From: Seriola aureovittata
Taxonomy: Eukaryota > Chordata > Actinopteri > Carangiformes > Carangidae
Length of the DNA stretch: 64,000 nucleotides
Assembly: GCF_021018895.1 (NCBI RefSeq)
Contig: NC_079367.1
Span: 707,621 to 771,620, forward strand
Direction: 5' to 3'
Shown: positions 16,985 through 25,711 of the stretch, piece after piece
Position numbering within the stretch: the stretch's first letter is position 1
How the letters are laid out: each line of letters opens with the position of its first letter
Translations under genes and position numbers: made by a program
The notes under the pieces: model-generated
Database searches by the model: none
The model's input: only the letters and a program-made list of their open reading frames with translations
What the model was told of the DNA's origin: nothing

Positions 16985-19182
16985 GTCTGGATCAGGAAGG
17001 GGTTGAAGGAGTACAGTCTCAGGATGTAGTGGTTTTGGCCAAAACTTTTAAAATCACCAGACCACAACACAGTCTTCTGAGCAAGGGACTATCCTTTGTC
17101 CCCACGTTAGACATAGGCAAGGACCAAAAGTTGCAATTTCAATTGGACATGCAAAATTATCACCGTAAAATCAAATTGGCTACATATTTCAGAAATTCAA
17201 ATAACACAGGAATCTTACCTTTTGTTGGGCCTTCGCGTTGGACTCCACCTATTGATAAATTGCCACCAGAGATTAAAACATTAATTGATGAAGATTTGGA
17301 AATATTTAAAAAACATTATAAATTGATACGAGAAAAATTTAATATTTCATTGCAAGAAGTAAAAGCATTACGTGAACTGACAAACACAAAACATATTGTA
17401 ATTAAACCGGCTGACAAGGGGTCAGCGGTGGTCATCCTGAGTAGAGAGCAGTACATTTTAGAGGTGGAGAGACAATTGAACGACACGGTATATTATAAAA
17501 AATTGAATAAACCTATATACATGGATACAATACCTATTGTTGCTGATATATTAGACTCATTAAAACAGAAAAAATTCATAAATTCTAAACAAAGACAATA
17601 TTTAACGGGAAATGTACAGCCTCGTGAAAGACGATTTTATATTCTACCGAAAATCCATAAGGATCCAACTAAATGGACAGTTCCATTCGAGGTTCCCCCA
17701 GGGAGACCAATAGTCTCAGACTGTGGGAGTGAAACCTACTTCACAGCTGAGTACTTAGATCATTTTTTGACGCCGTTGTCGATCAAACACCCGGCCTATG
17801 TCCGTGATACTTATCATTTTATAGAAATTGTAAAAACTCTACAGATCCCCTCAGATTTTTATTTCTTTTCAATGGATGTGGATAATTTGTATACAAATAT
17901 CCCCATTGCAGCTGGCATTGAATGTGTTAAAAAAGTTTTTGAGAAATACCCCGATCCCAAACGCCCAGATGAGGAGTTACTCAAATTATTAGAGATCAAT
18001 TTGACCCGTAATGATTTTATGTTTAATGATAAATATTATTTGCAAATCAAAGGCACTGCCATGGGCAAAAAGTTTGCACCGGCCTATGCAAATATTTTTA
18101 TGGCCAATTGGGAGAGTGAAGTTTTGTTAAAATGTAAGAAGAAGCCAGCATATTATCTACGTTATTTAGACGACATATGGGGAATCTGGACAGGATCTGA
18201 AGAGGAATTTGGGATATTTTTGGACACTTTAAATTCTCATGACCCCTCTATAAAATTAAAATCAGAAATTAACAAACAATCAATTGATTTTTTGGACACT
18301 ACGGTATTTAAAGGACCAGATTTTATTCAAAATTCCAAATTAGATACTAAAGTCTATTTCAAAAGCACAGATACCCATGCACTTTTGCATAAAGATAGCT
18401 TCCATCCGAAGCACACCTTTAAGGGGATTGTGAAATCACAGCTCTTAAGGTTCAGCCGTATTTGCACGAGGGAAGAACATTTTCGAGAAGCGGGGGTGAC
18501 CTTGTTTAAGGCCCTTCGGAAACGGGGATACGGCAGAACCTTTTTGAGACATTGCCTTCGGACCTTTAAAGAGAAAAAGGTCAGGGGTCATGGGAATTTG
18601 ATTCCTCTGATTACGACATTTTCGTCGGTCAGTAAGGTATTAAATAGTAAATTTAAGACTAAGTTCATTGATAGGATAGGTAATACAGGACTCATTCCAG
18701 ACTCAGAGGTGATTTCCGCATACAAAAGAAACAAAAACTTGGCGGATATTTTGGTTCAAGCTAAGTTATCACCTTTGACTCATGAAAGACCACTATTGTT
18801 AGAAGTTCAGTTTTCTAGATTAAAATTTATAAAAAACCAAAAAGAAAAAACTGTTATTAAGTTAGATCAGGCATTTAGCCCTAGATCATCTAATTGTGTT
18901 TATGTTATTTATTGTACAAAATGTCAAATTCAGTATGTTGGAGAAACAAAAAATACTCTGTCCACACGTATGTCACAACACAGGTATAATGTAAGAAACA
19001 AGAAAGACGTGGACACGCTTTTGGTTAAACATTTTTTACATCATGGCTTGGCTTCAATGAGGATGGCGGGATTACAGAGGAATGTCAATTGGACAGATGG
19101 GGAAAGGAAAAGGAGGGAGAGGTATTGGATTTTTTTGTTGGCGACCAAGGATCCATTTGGGTTAAATATGAAAAATAATTAA
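16951..19182 (+). CDS. PLE family B ORF2: reverse transcriptase with GIY-YIG endonuclease, copy 1
   Basis: 743 codons, counted here from a TTG that overlaps ORF1 by 34 nt. There is no ATG before the conserved GLSFVPT block, so the true product is probably an ORF1-ORF2 fusion made by -1 frameshifting at 16963-16969. RT motifs are KPADKGS (about 152), YILPKIHK (about 230), GRPIVSDCGS, FSMDVDNLYTN (motif A, about 306), GTAMGKKFAPAYAN (motif B), YLDD (405-408), FLDTTVF and LLHKDSFHPKHTFKG. After an ISAYKRNKN block comes a GIY-YIG endonuclease (YVIYCTKC..YVGET, about 651-666) and a basic C-terminus. All catalytic signatures are intact, so this copy may be active. Confidence 0.92.
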   Translation: MDDLFKLQHPLSLDQEGVEGVQSQDVVVLAKTFKITRPQHSLLSKGLSFVPTLDIGKDQKLQFQLDMQNYHRKIKLATYFRNSNNTGILPFVGPSRWTPPIDKLPPEIKTLIDEDLEIFKKHYKLIREKFNISLQEVKALRELTNTKHIVIKPADKGSAVVILSREQYILEVERQLNDTVYYKKLNKPIYMDTIPIVADILDSLKQKKFINSKQRQYLTGNVQPRERRFYILPKIHKDPTKWTVPFEVPPGRPIVSDCGSETYFTAEYLDHFLTPLSIKHPAYVRDTYHFIEIVKTLQIPSDFYFFSMDVDNLYTNIPIAAGIECVKKVFEKYPDPKRPDEELLKLLEINLTRNDFMFNDKYYLQIKGTAMGKKFAPAYANIFMANWESEVLLKCKKKPAYYLRYLDDIWGIWTGSEEEFGIFLDTLNSHDPSIKLKSEINKQSIDFLDTTVFKGPDFIQNSKLDTKVYFKSTDTHALLHKDSFHPKHTFKGIVKSQLLRFSRICTREEHFREAGVTLFKALRKRGYGRTFLRHCLRTFKEKKVRGHGNLIPLITTFSSVSKVLNSKFKTKFIDRIGNTGLIPDSEVISAYKRNKNLADILVQAKLSPLTHERPLLLEVQFSRLKFIKNQKEKTVIKLDQAFSPRSSNCVYVIYCTKCQIQYVGETKNTLSTRMSQHRYNVRNKKDVDTLLVKHFLHHGLASMRMAGLQRNVNWTDGERKRRERYWIFLLATKDPFGLNMKNN
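16963..17002 (+). promoter_or_regulatory. -1 programmed frameshift site U UUA AAC with downstream stem-loop
   Basis: ORF1 codons read ACC TTT TTA AAC TCC, so T-TTA-AAC (16963-16969) is in the X XXY YYZ register. After a 7-nt spacer (16970-16976) a stem-loop follows: CCC 16977-16979 with GGG about 16999-17001, and CCTGA 16980-16984 with TCAGG 16992-16996 around a 7-nt loop, with AA bulged. ORF1 stops at 16984, and the -1 frame is ORF2. Heptamer type, spacing and stem are those of classical retroviral and coronaviral -1 sites. Confidence 0.75.
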
Positions 19183-19358
19183 TATCTTAACAAAACCAGA
19201 ATACCTAAACCTAACCTATCCCATTCCCAATCCCTAAACCTAACCTCCCTCATACCTAATCCCTAACCCTAACCTCACCCATATCTTAATCCCTAAACCT
19301 AACCTCACCCTTATTCTAAATCCTAAACCTAACCTCACCCCAGACCCAAACCCTAAAC

Positions 19359-20330
19359 TTAACCTAACTGGATTATAAGCCCTAACCCTAACCAATGTCC
19401 CACACCTAATTAATCCTAAAAATATCATACATAATTGGGGAATAAATAAATAAATAAATAAATAAATAAATAGAAATATATAATTTCATAATTAAGTTAA
19501 TAAAAGACATAGATATATACAGGGTGGGATACTTTAATTTAGCAATTTAAGGTTAAAAAATGCTTAATTGGGCAATTTAAGGGTTAAAAATACTTGATTT
19601 GGCAATTCAAGGGTTAAAAAATTAAATTTTATAAATAACAATTCATATACATCATTTAATTCAGGATATTCATTCAATAAATACAGGGATTAAAAAATTA
19701 CACAAGGAATTCATTTAGTTTGGCATTTATGGGGTTAAAACTGAAAGAGCAAGAAAAAAAGAAAAAAACCAAGTGAATTTGAGTTTCAGAGAAAAAGAAA
19801 GGGGAGGGCATAAAAGGAGCACAGTGCTTCGAAAGCTCACTTTGCTTTCAGACTTCAAGCTGACAGCATTGCTCCACAGCCACTACAGCAAGCCAGTGAC
19901 AGTTTTTTGTGTGCCTGACCTGAAGAAGACCTTATCAGGTCGAAACGTCGTCACCTTTTTGTTTATTTTGGCACACCTTCCTTTGTTGTTTATTAAAAAT
20001 AGTAAAAAACAGATTTTGATTTCATTTTATTAGAAAAACATTTTATTTTTTGGCTTTTTCCTTTCCATATTTTGGGAAAGTGTTTTTAGTTGTTTGTTTT
20101 ATTTTATTTTTCATTTAAAACAAAAAATACAAAAAAATACAAAAAACAACACAAAACAAAAAATACAAAAAAACATAAAATGGATGACTGGACGGTGGTG
20201 CGTTACGGGCGGAGACGCCAGCGCATCCGCCAACCAGCTTGGGGCCAGGGAGGTTGGGGGTTCCAGGGATGGAAGGACCGTGCTCCTCCTGTCTCCTACG
20301 GGAGACAGGTTCAGTTCACCCACCCTAACC
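19359..20330 (+). mobile_element. Family B pseudo-LTR 3 (start of full copy 2)
   Basis: Same unit as the other family B pLTRs, with one extra G near 19581 and a shorter A-run before ORF1. CACCCTAACC at 20321-20330 continues into ORF1 of full copy 2. Confidence 0.85.
19909..19976 (+). ncRNA. Hammerhead-ribozyme-like motif, family B copy 3
   Basis: Same sequence and fold as 13504-13571, in the leader of full copy 2. It lies between the two full elements, so a read-through transcript would carry several of these motifs about 4.93 kb apart. Confidence 0.6.
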
Positions 20331-21910
20331 GGCCAGCGCCTCCCCCAAGGGACTCTCGTCCTCCCGGTCCCCGATTTCGCTCTTACGCAGATGCGGTTCG
20401 AACTAGCCCGGCGCCAGCCCGGAGGGTGAATCCTCCGGAGGCTGGTGGACCTGAGGTTAGACGCCAAGCAGCTGACCCCCAGTTAGGGAAACTGATTCGA
20501 AAGTTGCACGCGGTGGTCCGGCTGGTCCACCATTTGCAAAACGTGGCACCAAAGCCTGGGAGGCCGGAGCCACGTATGATCTCCAGGATGGTGGAGATGT
20601 TGTCTGGGATGATTAAGCCTGCGGTTCCGACACAGCATACGGCAGATCTGATTGCCGGCAATGCTAAGAACTGGGGCCATACCACCTACCTTATTTTGAA
20701 ACAGCACTACGAAGAGGGCCTTGATAATCTTCTTGGCGAACTCTCTGGTATTCTGACTCCAGATTGGAAAGAGGCCTTTGCAGTGGCTGTTCGCTGGGCC
20801 AAGCGTAATTTACCGCGGCTCTCGCAAGACGTCATCGACCATGCAGAGGCCTTGATTGCTGGTGGGGTGGAACAGACCACAGGGACGGCGGAGATACCGC
20901 TTCCACAACAGACAACGAGTAACACAGCTCAGACCCAGGTTCCACGACAAACAGCTGTTGGGACTTCTGTTGCCACCATGACCGACCAGGTGGTTCAAGA
21001 GCCTGAGAGGAACCAGGGGTCCCCACAGATAGCACTTCCACTTGATCAAAGGGAGGTCCGTAGGAGACCTAGAACAGCTGGGGGTGTTATCTTAACAGAG
21101 ACTGGTATTATACAGGAACCAGAGTCCACACCTGCAGATGAGGTGAAGGGAGACTGGGAGTCTCCTGCACAGGGTTCCGTACGCACGGACCTGGAAGAAC
21201 TCTTTGATGAGTTAGAGGCTGAGGAAAGAGCAGCTGAAGCTATGGCTGCTCAAGCAGATGAGGCCTTGACTTCAGTAACTGCCCAGGTCATACGAGAGAT
21301 GGGTGTGGATGAGGAAGTCTTTGAAGAGTCCTTTGACCATTTCACCTCTCCAGAGCCTACGCGGTATAGCGTAAGAAGACATCCAAACACGCAACGAAAG
21401 CTCACAGACTGGGACTTGGTGGTCACAAAAAAATGGCTGATCATTGGGGACTCAAATCTCAGCAGGTTCCCTGACTATTTCAATAAGGATTTGCAGGTAG
21501 AATGTTACCCGGGGAGCCATTTCCGTCATGGACAGGCTCTCATGGAAAAGACTTCGGCATCAACATTTCTCATAGTGGAAAAAGTGGTCTTGGCATTTGG
21601 TATGAACAGTAGGGGAAACAAATCAGATACCACAATCAAGAATGTGCAGGGAGCACTTAGATCTGTTAAGCGGAAGTTTCCTTATGCTGAAGTCTGGATT
21701 CCTTTGGTGAACTTCTCCCCTCAGCTTCCTGAGGAGGAGAAGGAGAACCTGGAAATCCTGAACAACCACATAGAGAGGAACATGCAGTACATTACTCTCC
21801 TACCTGAACACAGGTTTCAGACGGAGGCGGATGATGTGCATTGGACGTCTGAAACTGCGAGCGCCATTTTGGATCATTGGATGACCTTTTTAAACTCCAA
21901 CACCCCCTGA
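20180..21910 (+). CDS. PLE family B ORF1 with SGNH hydrolase-like domain, copy 2
   Basis: 576 residues, the same protein as at 15254. An in-frame ATG at 20090 would add 30 Lys/Asn-rich residues because an A-run in the leader differs in length. I chose 20180 since the M-D-D-W start is shared by all copies and the upstream frame is not conserved. The N-terminal domain, acidic linker, and GDSN, GMNS and DxxH SGNH signatures are all present. Confidence 0.88.
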   Translation: MDDWTVVRYGRRRQRIRQPAWGQGGWGFQGWKDRAPPVSYGRQVQFTHPNRPAPPPRDSRPPGPRFRSYADAVRTSPAPARRVNPPEAGGPEVRRQAADPQLGKLIRKLHAVVRLVHHLQNVAPKPGRPEPRMISRMVEMLSGMIKPAVPTQHTADLIAGNAKNWGHTTYLILKQHYEEGLDNLLGELSGILTPDWKEAFAVAVRWAKRNLPRLSQDVIDHAEALIAGGVEQTTGTAEIPLPQQTTSNTAQTQVPRQTAVGTSVATMTDQVVQEPERNQGSPQIALPLDQREVRRRPRTAGGVILTETGIIQEPESTPADEVKGDWESPAQGSVRTDLEELFDELEAEERAAEAMAAQADEALTSVTAQVIREMGVDEEVFEESFDHFTSPEPTRYSVRRHPNTQRKLTDWDLVVTKKWLIIGDSNLSRFPDYFNKDLQVECYPGSHFRHGQALMEKTSASTFLIVEKVVLAFGMNSRGNKSDTTIKNVQGALRSVKRKFPYAEVWIPLVNFSPQLPEEEKENLEILNNHIERNMQYITLLPEHRFQTEADDVHWTSETASAILDHWMTFLNSNTP

Positions 21911-24108
21911 GTCTGGATCAGGAAGGGGTTGAAGGAGTACAGTCTCAGGATGTAGTGGTTTTGGCCAAAACTTTTAAAATCACCAGACCACAACACAGTC
22001 TTCTGAGCAAGGGACTATCCTTTGTCCCCACGTTAGACATAGGCAAGGACCAAAAGTTGCAATTTCAATTGGACATGCAAAATTATCACCGTAAAATCAA
22101 ATTGGCTACATATTTCAGAAATTCAAATAACACAGGAATCTTACCTTTTGTTGGGCCTTCGCGTTGGACTCCACCTATTGATAAATTGCCACCAGAGATT
22201 AAAACATTAATTGATGAAGATTTGGAAATATTTAAAAAACATTATAAATTGATACGAGAAAAATTTAATATTTCATTGCAAGAAGTAAAAGCATTACGTG
22301 AACTGACAAACACAAAACATATTGTAATTAAACCGGCTGACAAGGGGTCAGCGGTGGTCATCCTGAGTAGGGAGCAGTACATTTTAGAGGTGGAGAGACA
22401 ATTGAACGACACGGTATATTATAAAAAATTGAATAAACCTATATACATGGATACAATACCTATTGTTGCTGATATATTAGACTCATTAAAACAGAAAAAA
22501 TTCATAAATTCTAAACAAAGACAATATTTAACGGGAAATGTACAGCCTCGTGAAAGACGATTTTATATTCTACCGAAAATCCATAAGGATCCAACTAAAT
22601 GGACAGTTCCATTCGAGGTTCCCCCAGGGAGACCAATAGTCTCAGACTGTGGGAGTGAAACCTACTTCACAGCTGAGTACTTAGATCATTTTTTGACGCC
22701 GTTGTCGATCAAACACCCGGCCTATGTCCGTGATACTTATCATTTTATAGAAATTGTAAAAACTCTACAGATCCCCTCAGATTTTTATTTCTTTTCAATG
22801 GATGTGGATAATTTGTATACAAATATCCCCATTGCAGCTGGCATTGAATGTGTTAAAAAAGTTTTTGAGAAATACCCCGATCCCAAACGCCCAGATGAGG
22901 AGTTACTCAAATTATTAGAGATCAATTTGACCCGTAATGATTTTATGTTTAATGATAAATATTATTTGCAAATCAAAGGCACTGCCATGGGCAAAAAGTT
23001 TGCACCGGCCTATGCAAATATTTTTATGGCCAATTGGGAGAGTGAAGTTTTGTTAAAATGTAAGAAGAAGCCAGCATATTATCTACGTTATTTAGACGAC
23101 ATATGGGGAATCTGGACAGGATCTGAAGAGGAATTTGGGATATTTTTGGACACTTTAAATTCTCATGACCCCTCTATAAAATTAAAATCAGAAATTAACA
23201 AACAATCAATTGATTTTTTGGACACTACGGTATTTAAAGGACCAGATTTTATTCAAAATTCCAAATTAGATACTAAAGTCTATTTCAAAAGCACAGATAC
23301 CCATGCACTTTTGCATAAAGATAGCTTCCATCCGAAGCACACCTTTAAGGGGATTGTGAAATCACAGCTCTTAAGGTTCAGCCGTATTTGCACGAGGGAA
23401 GAACATTTTCGAGAAGCGGGGGTGACCTTGTTTAAGGCCCTTCGGAAACGGGGATACGGCAGAACCTTTTTGAGACATTGCCTTCGGACCTTTAAAGAGA
23501 AAAAGGTCAGGGGTCATGGGAATTTGATTCCTCTGATTACGACATTTTCGTCGGTCAGTAAGGTATTAAATAGTAAATTTAAGACTAAGTTCATTGATAG
23601 GATAGGTAATACAGGACTCATTCCAGACTCAGAGGTGATTTCCGCATACAAAAGAAACAAAAACTTGGCGGATATTTTGGTTCAAGCTAAGTTATCACCT
23701 TTGACTCATGAAAGACCACTATTGTTAGAAGTTCAGTTTTCTAGATTAAAATTTATAAAAAACCAAAAAGAAAAAACTGTTATTAAGTTAGATCAGGCAT
23801 TTAGCCCTAGATCATCTAATTGTGTTTATGTTATTTATTGTACAAAATGTCAAATTCAGTATGTTGGAGAAACAAAAAATACTCTGTCCACACGTATGTC
23901 ACAACACAGGTATAATGTAAGAAACAAGAAAGACGTGGACACGCTTTTGGTTAAACATTTTTTACATCATGGCTTGGCTTCAATGAGGATGGCGGGATTA
24001 CAGAGGAATGTCAATTGGACAGATGGGGAAAGGAAAAGGAGGGAGAGGTATTGGATTTTTTTGTTGGCGACCAAGGATCCATTTGGGTTAAATATGAAAA
24101 ATAATTAA
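21877..24108 (+). CDS. PLE family B ORF2: reverse transcriptase with GIY-YIG endonuclease, copy 2
   Basis: Identical in predicted protein to copy 1 as far as I can read. A synonymous A/G difference near 22372 (AGA versus AGG) is the only coding change noticed. RT motifs, YLDD and the GIY-YIG domain are complete. As in copy 1 there is no early ATG, and expression would depend on the frameshift site at 21889-21895. Confidence 0.92.
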   Translation: MDDLFKLQHPLSLDQEGVEGVQSQDVVVLAKTFKITRPQHSLLSKGLSFVPTLDIGKDQKLQFQLDMQNYHRKIKLATYFRNSNNTGILPFVGPSRWTPPIDKLPPEIKTLIDEDLEIFKKHYKLIREKFNISLQEVKALRELTNTKHIVIKPADKGSAVVILSREQYILEVERQLNDTVYYKKLNKPIYMDTIPIVADILDSLKQKKFINSKQRQYLTGNVQPRERRFYILPKIHKDPTKWTVPFEVPPGRPIVSDCGSETYFTAEYLDHFLTPLSIKHPAYVRDTYHFIEIVKTLQIPSDFYFFSMDVDNLYTNIPIAAGIECVKKVFEKYPDPKRPDEELLKLLEINLTRNDFMFNDKYYLQIKGTAMGKKFAPAYANIFMANWESEVLLKCKKKPAYYLRYLDDIWGIWTGSEEEFGIFLDTLNSHDPSIKLKSEINKQSIDFLDTTVFKGPDFIQNSKLDTKVYFKSTDTHALLHKDSFHPKHTFKGIVKSQLLRFSRICTREEHFREAGVTLFKALRKRGYGRTFLRHCLRTFKEKKVRGHGNLIPLITTFSSVSKVLNSKFKTKFIDRIGNTGLIPDSEVISAYKRNKNLADILVQAKLSPLTHERPLLLEVQFSRLKFIKNQKEKTVIKLDQAFSPRSSNCVYVIYCTKCQIQYVGETKNTLSTRMSQHRYNVRNKKDVDTLLVKHFLHHGLASMRMAGLQRNVNWTDGERKRRERYWIFLLATKDPFGLNMKNN
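21889..21928 (+). promoter_or_regulatory. -1 programmed frameshift site U UUA AAC, copy 2
   Basis: Exact repeat of 16963-17002: T-TTA-AAC in the ORF1 frame, 7-nt spacer, and CCC-CCTGA/TCAGG-AA-GGG stem-loop spanning the ORF1 stop. Confidence 0.75.
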
Positions 24109-24284
24109 TATCTTAACAAAACCAGAATACCTAAACCTAACCTATCCCATTCCCAATCCCTAAACCTAACCTCCCTCATACCTAATCCCTAACCCTAACC
24201 TCACCCATATCTTAATCCCTAAACCTAACCTCACCCTTATTCTAAATCCTAAACCTAACCTCACCCCAGACCCAAACCCTAAAC

Positions 24285-25257
24285 TTAACCTAACTGGATT
24301 ATAAGCCCTAACCCTAACCAATGTCCCACACCTAATTAATCCTAAAAATATCATACATAATTGGGGAATAAATAAATAAATAAATAAATAAATAAATAGA
24401 AATATATAATTTCATAATTAAGTTAATAAAAGACATAGATATATACAGGGTGGGATACTTTAATTTAGCAATTTAAGGTTAAAAAATGCTTAATTGGGCA
24501 ATTTAAGGTTAAAAATACTTGATTTGGCAATTCAAGGGTTAAAAAATTAAATTTTATAAATAACAATTCATATACATCATTTAATTCAGGATATTCATTC
24601 AATAAATACAGGGATTAAAAAATTACACAAGGAATTCATTTAGTTTGGCATTTATGGGGTTAAAACTGAAAGAGCAAGAAAAAAAGAAAAAAACCAAGTG
24701 AATTTGAGTTTCAGAGAAAAAGAAAGGGGAGGGCATAAAAGGAGCACAGTGCTTCGAAAGCTCACTTTGCTTTCAGACTTCAAGCTGACAGCATTGCTCC
24801 ACAGCCACTACAGCAAGCCAGTGACAGTTTTTTGTGTGCCTGACCTGAAGAAGACCTTATCAGGTCGAAACGTCGTCACCTTTTTGTTTATTTTGGCACA
24901 CCTTCCTTTGTTGTTTATTAAAAATAGTAAAAAACAGATTTTGATTTCATTTTATTAGAAAAACATTTTATTTTTTGGCTTTTTCCTTTCCATATTTTGG
25001 GAAAGTGTTTTTAGTTGTTTGTTTTATTTTATTTTTCATTTAAAACAAAAAAATACAAAAAAATACAAAAAACAACACAAAACAAAAAATACAAAAAAAA
25101 CATAAAATGGATGACTGGACGGTGGTGCGTTACGGGCGGAGACGCCAGCGCATCCGCCAACCAGCTTGGGGTCAGGGAGGTTGGGGGTTCCAGGGATGGA
25201 AGGACCGTGCTCCTCCTGTCTCCTACGGGAGACAGGTTCAGTTCACCCACCCTAACC
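24285..25257 (+). mobile_element. Family B pseudo-LTR 4 (3' end of the array)
   Basis: The array closes with a pLTR that stops at CACCCTAACC (25248-25257), followed by about one more CCCTAA unit and then the family C 5' end. The truncated ORF1 (ATG 25107) encodes only the first 50 residues. It shows that the 3' end of a family B insertion is the CACCCTAAC position. Confidence 0.88.
24834..24901 (+). ncRNA. Hammerhead-ribozyme-like motif, family B copy 4
   Basis: Same sequence and fold as 13504-13571, in the closing pLTR, i.e. the 3' end of the last full element. Confidence 0.6.
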
Positions 25258-25267
25258 CTAACCCTAT

Positions 25268-25303
25268 CCCCTGAGGAAGCAGCACATACTGCGAAACGTC
25301 GGG
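25268..25303 (+). ncRNA. Hammerhead-ribozyme-like motif, family C
   Basis: CTGAGGA (25271-25277), stem II GCAG/CTGC (25279-25282 with 25289-25292), GAAAC (25293-25297), GTC (25298-25300), and inner stem I CCC (25268-25270) with GGG (25301-25303). No outer stem is evident. It lies about 10 bases from the telomeric junction, so cleavage after 25300 would define an RNA starting GGGACCCC. All three families keep the same layout with different stem sequences. Confidence 0.55.
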
Positions 25304-25711
25304 ACCCCGCTCTTCTGCGTATGATTTTATTCTCTTTTATTGATTGATTGAGAACTTTTATACCCTCTGTTTGAGTGGTTTTTAAATTGTTTTTAATTTG
25401 TGTTTTTAACCAAATTCTATAAATAAAGTTTAATTTTAAGTATTGGTGGAGGGCTCTGCCAGCCCATCAACAGCCAGAAAAGACTCTTTTTCTCTGTTTT
25501 AACTGTCCACTTCCAAGTCCATCAGGACAAACACCCGGATTACAAACCACAACCTCCATCTACAAGAACAACCTCAATAACCTCTGGAACAGGACCACCA
25601 GCCAACAACCACCTGTTTCAACCTTGGCTTCATCTCCCACAACCACCACCACAGAAAATCTACACCAGGACCATCTACATCTACAAAATAAGGTAAGAGC
25701 TCTCCACCTGC

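Larger units (their letters stand above)
12956..25257 (+). mobile_element. Head-to-tail array of family B PLEs
   Basis: In order the array has a pLTR (12956-13924) joined to a truncated ORF2 end, a full copy (pLTR 14432-15404, ORFs 15254-19182), a second full copy (pLTR 19359-20330, ORFs 20180-24108) and a closing pLTR (24285-25257). Equivalent points in the two full copies are 4926 bp apart, and differences are rare: a synonymous A/G in ORF2 at 17446 versus 22372 and some length changes in A-runs. The closing pLTR ends at CACCCTAACC, followed by telomeric repeat and a family C element. Tandem copies sharing a pLTR are typical of PLEs; near identity implies recent origin or concerted evolution. 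Confidence 0.9.
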
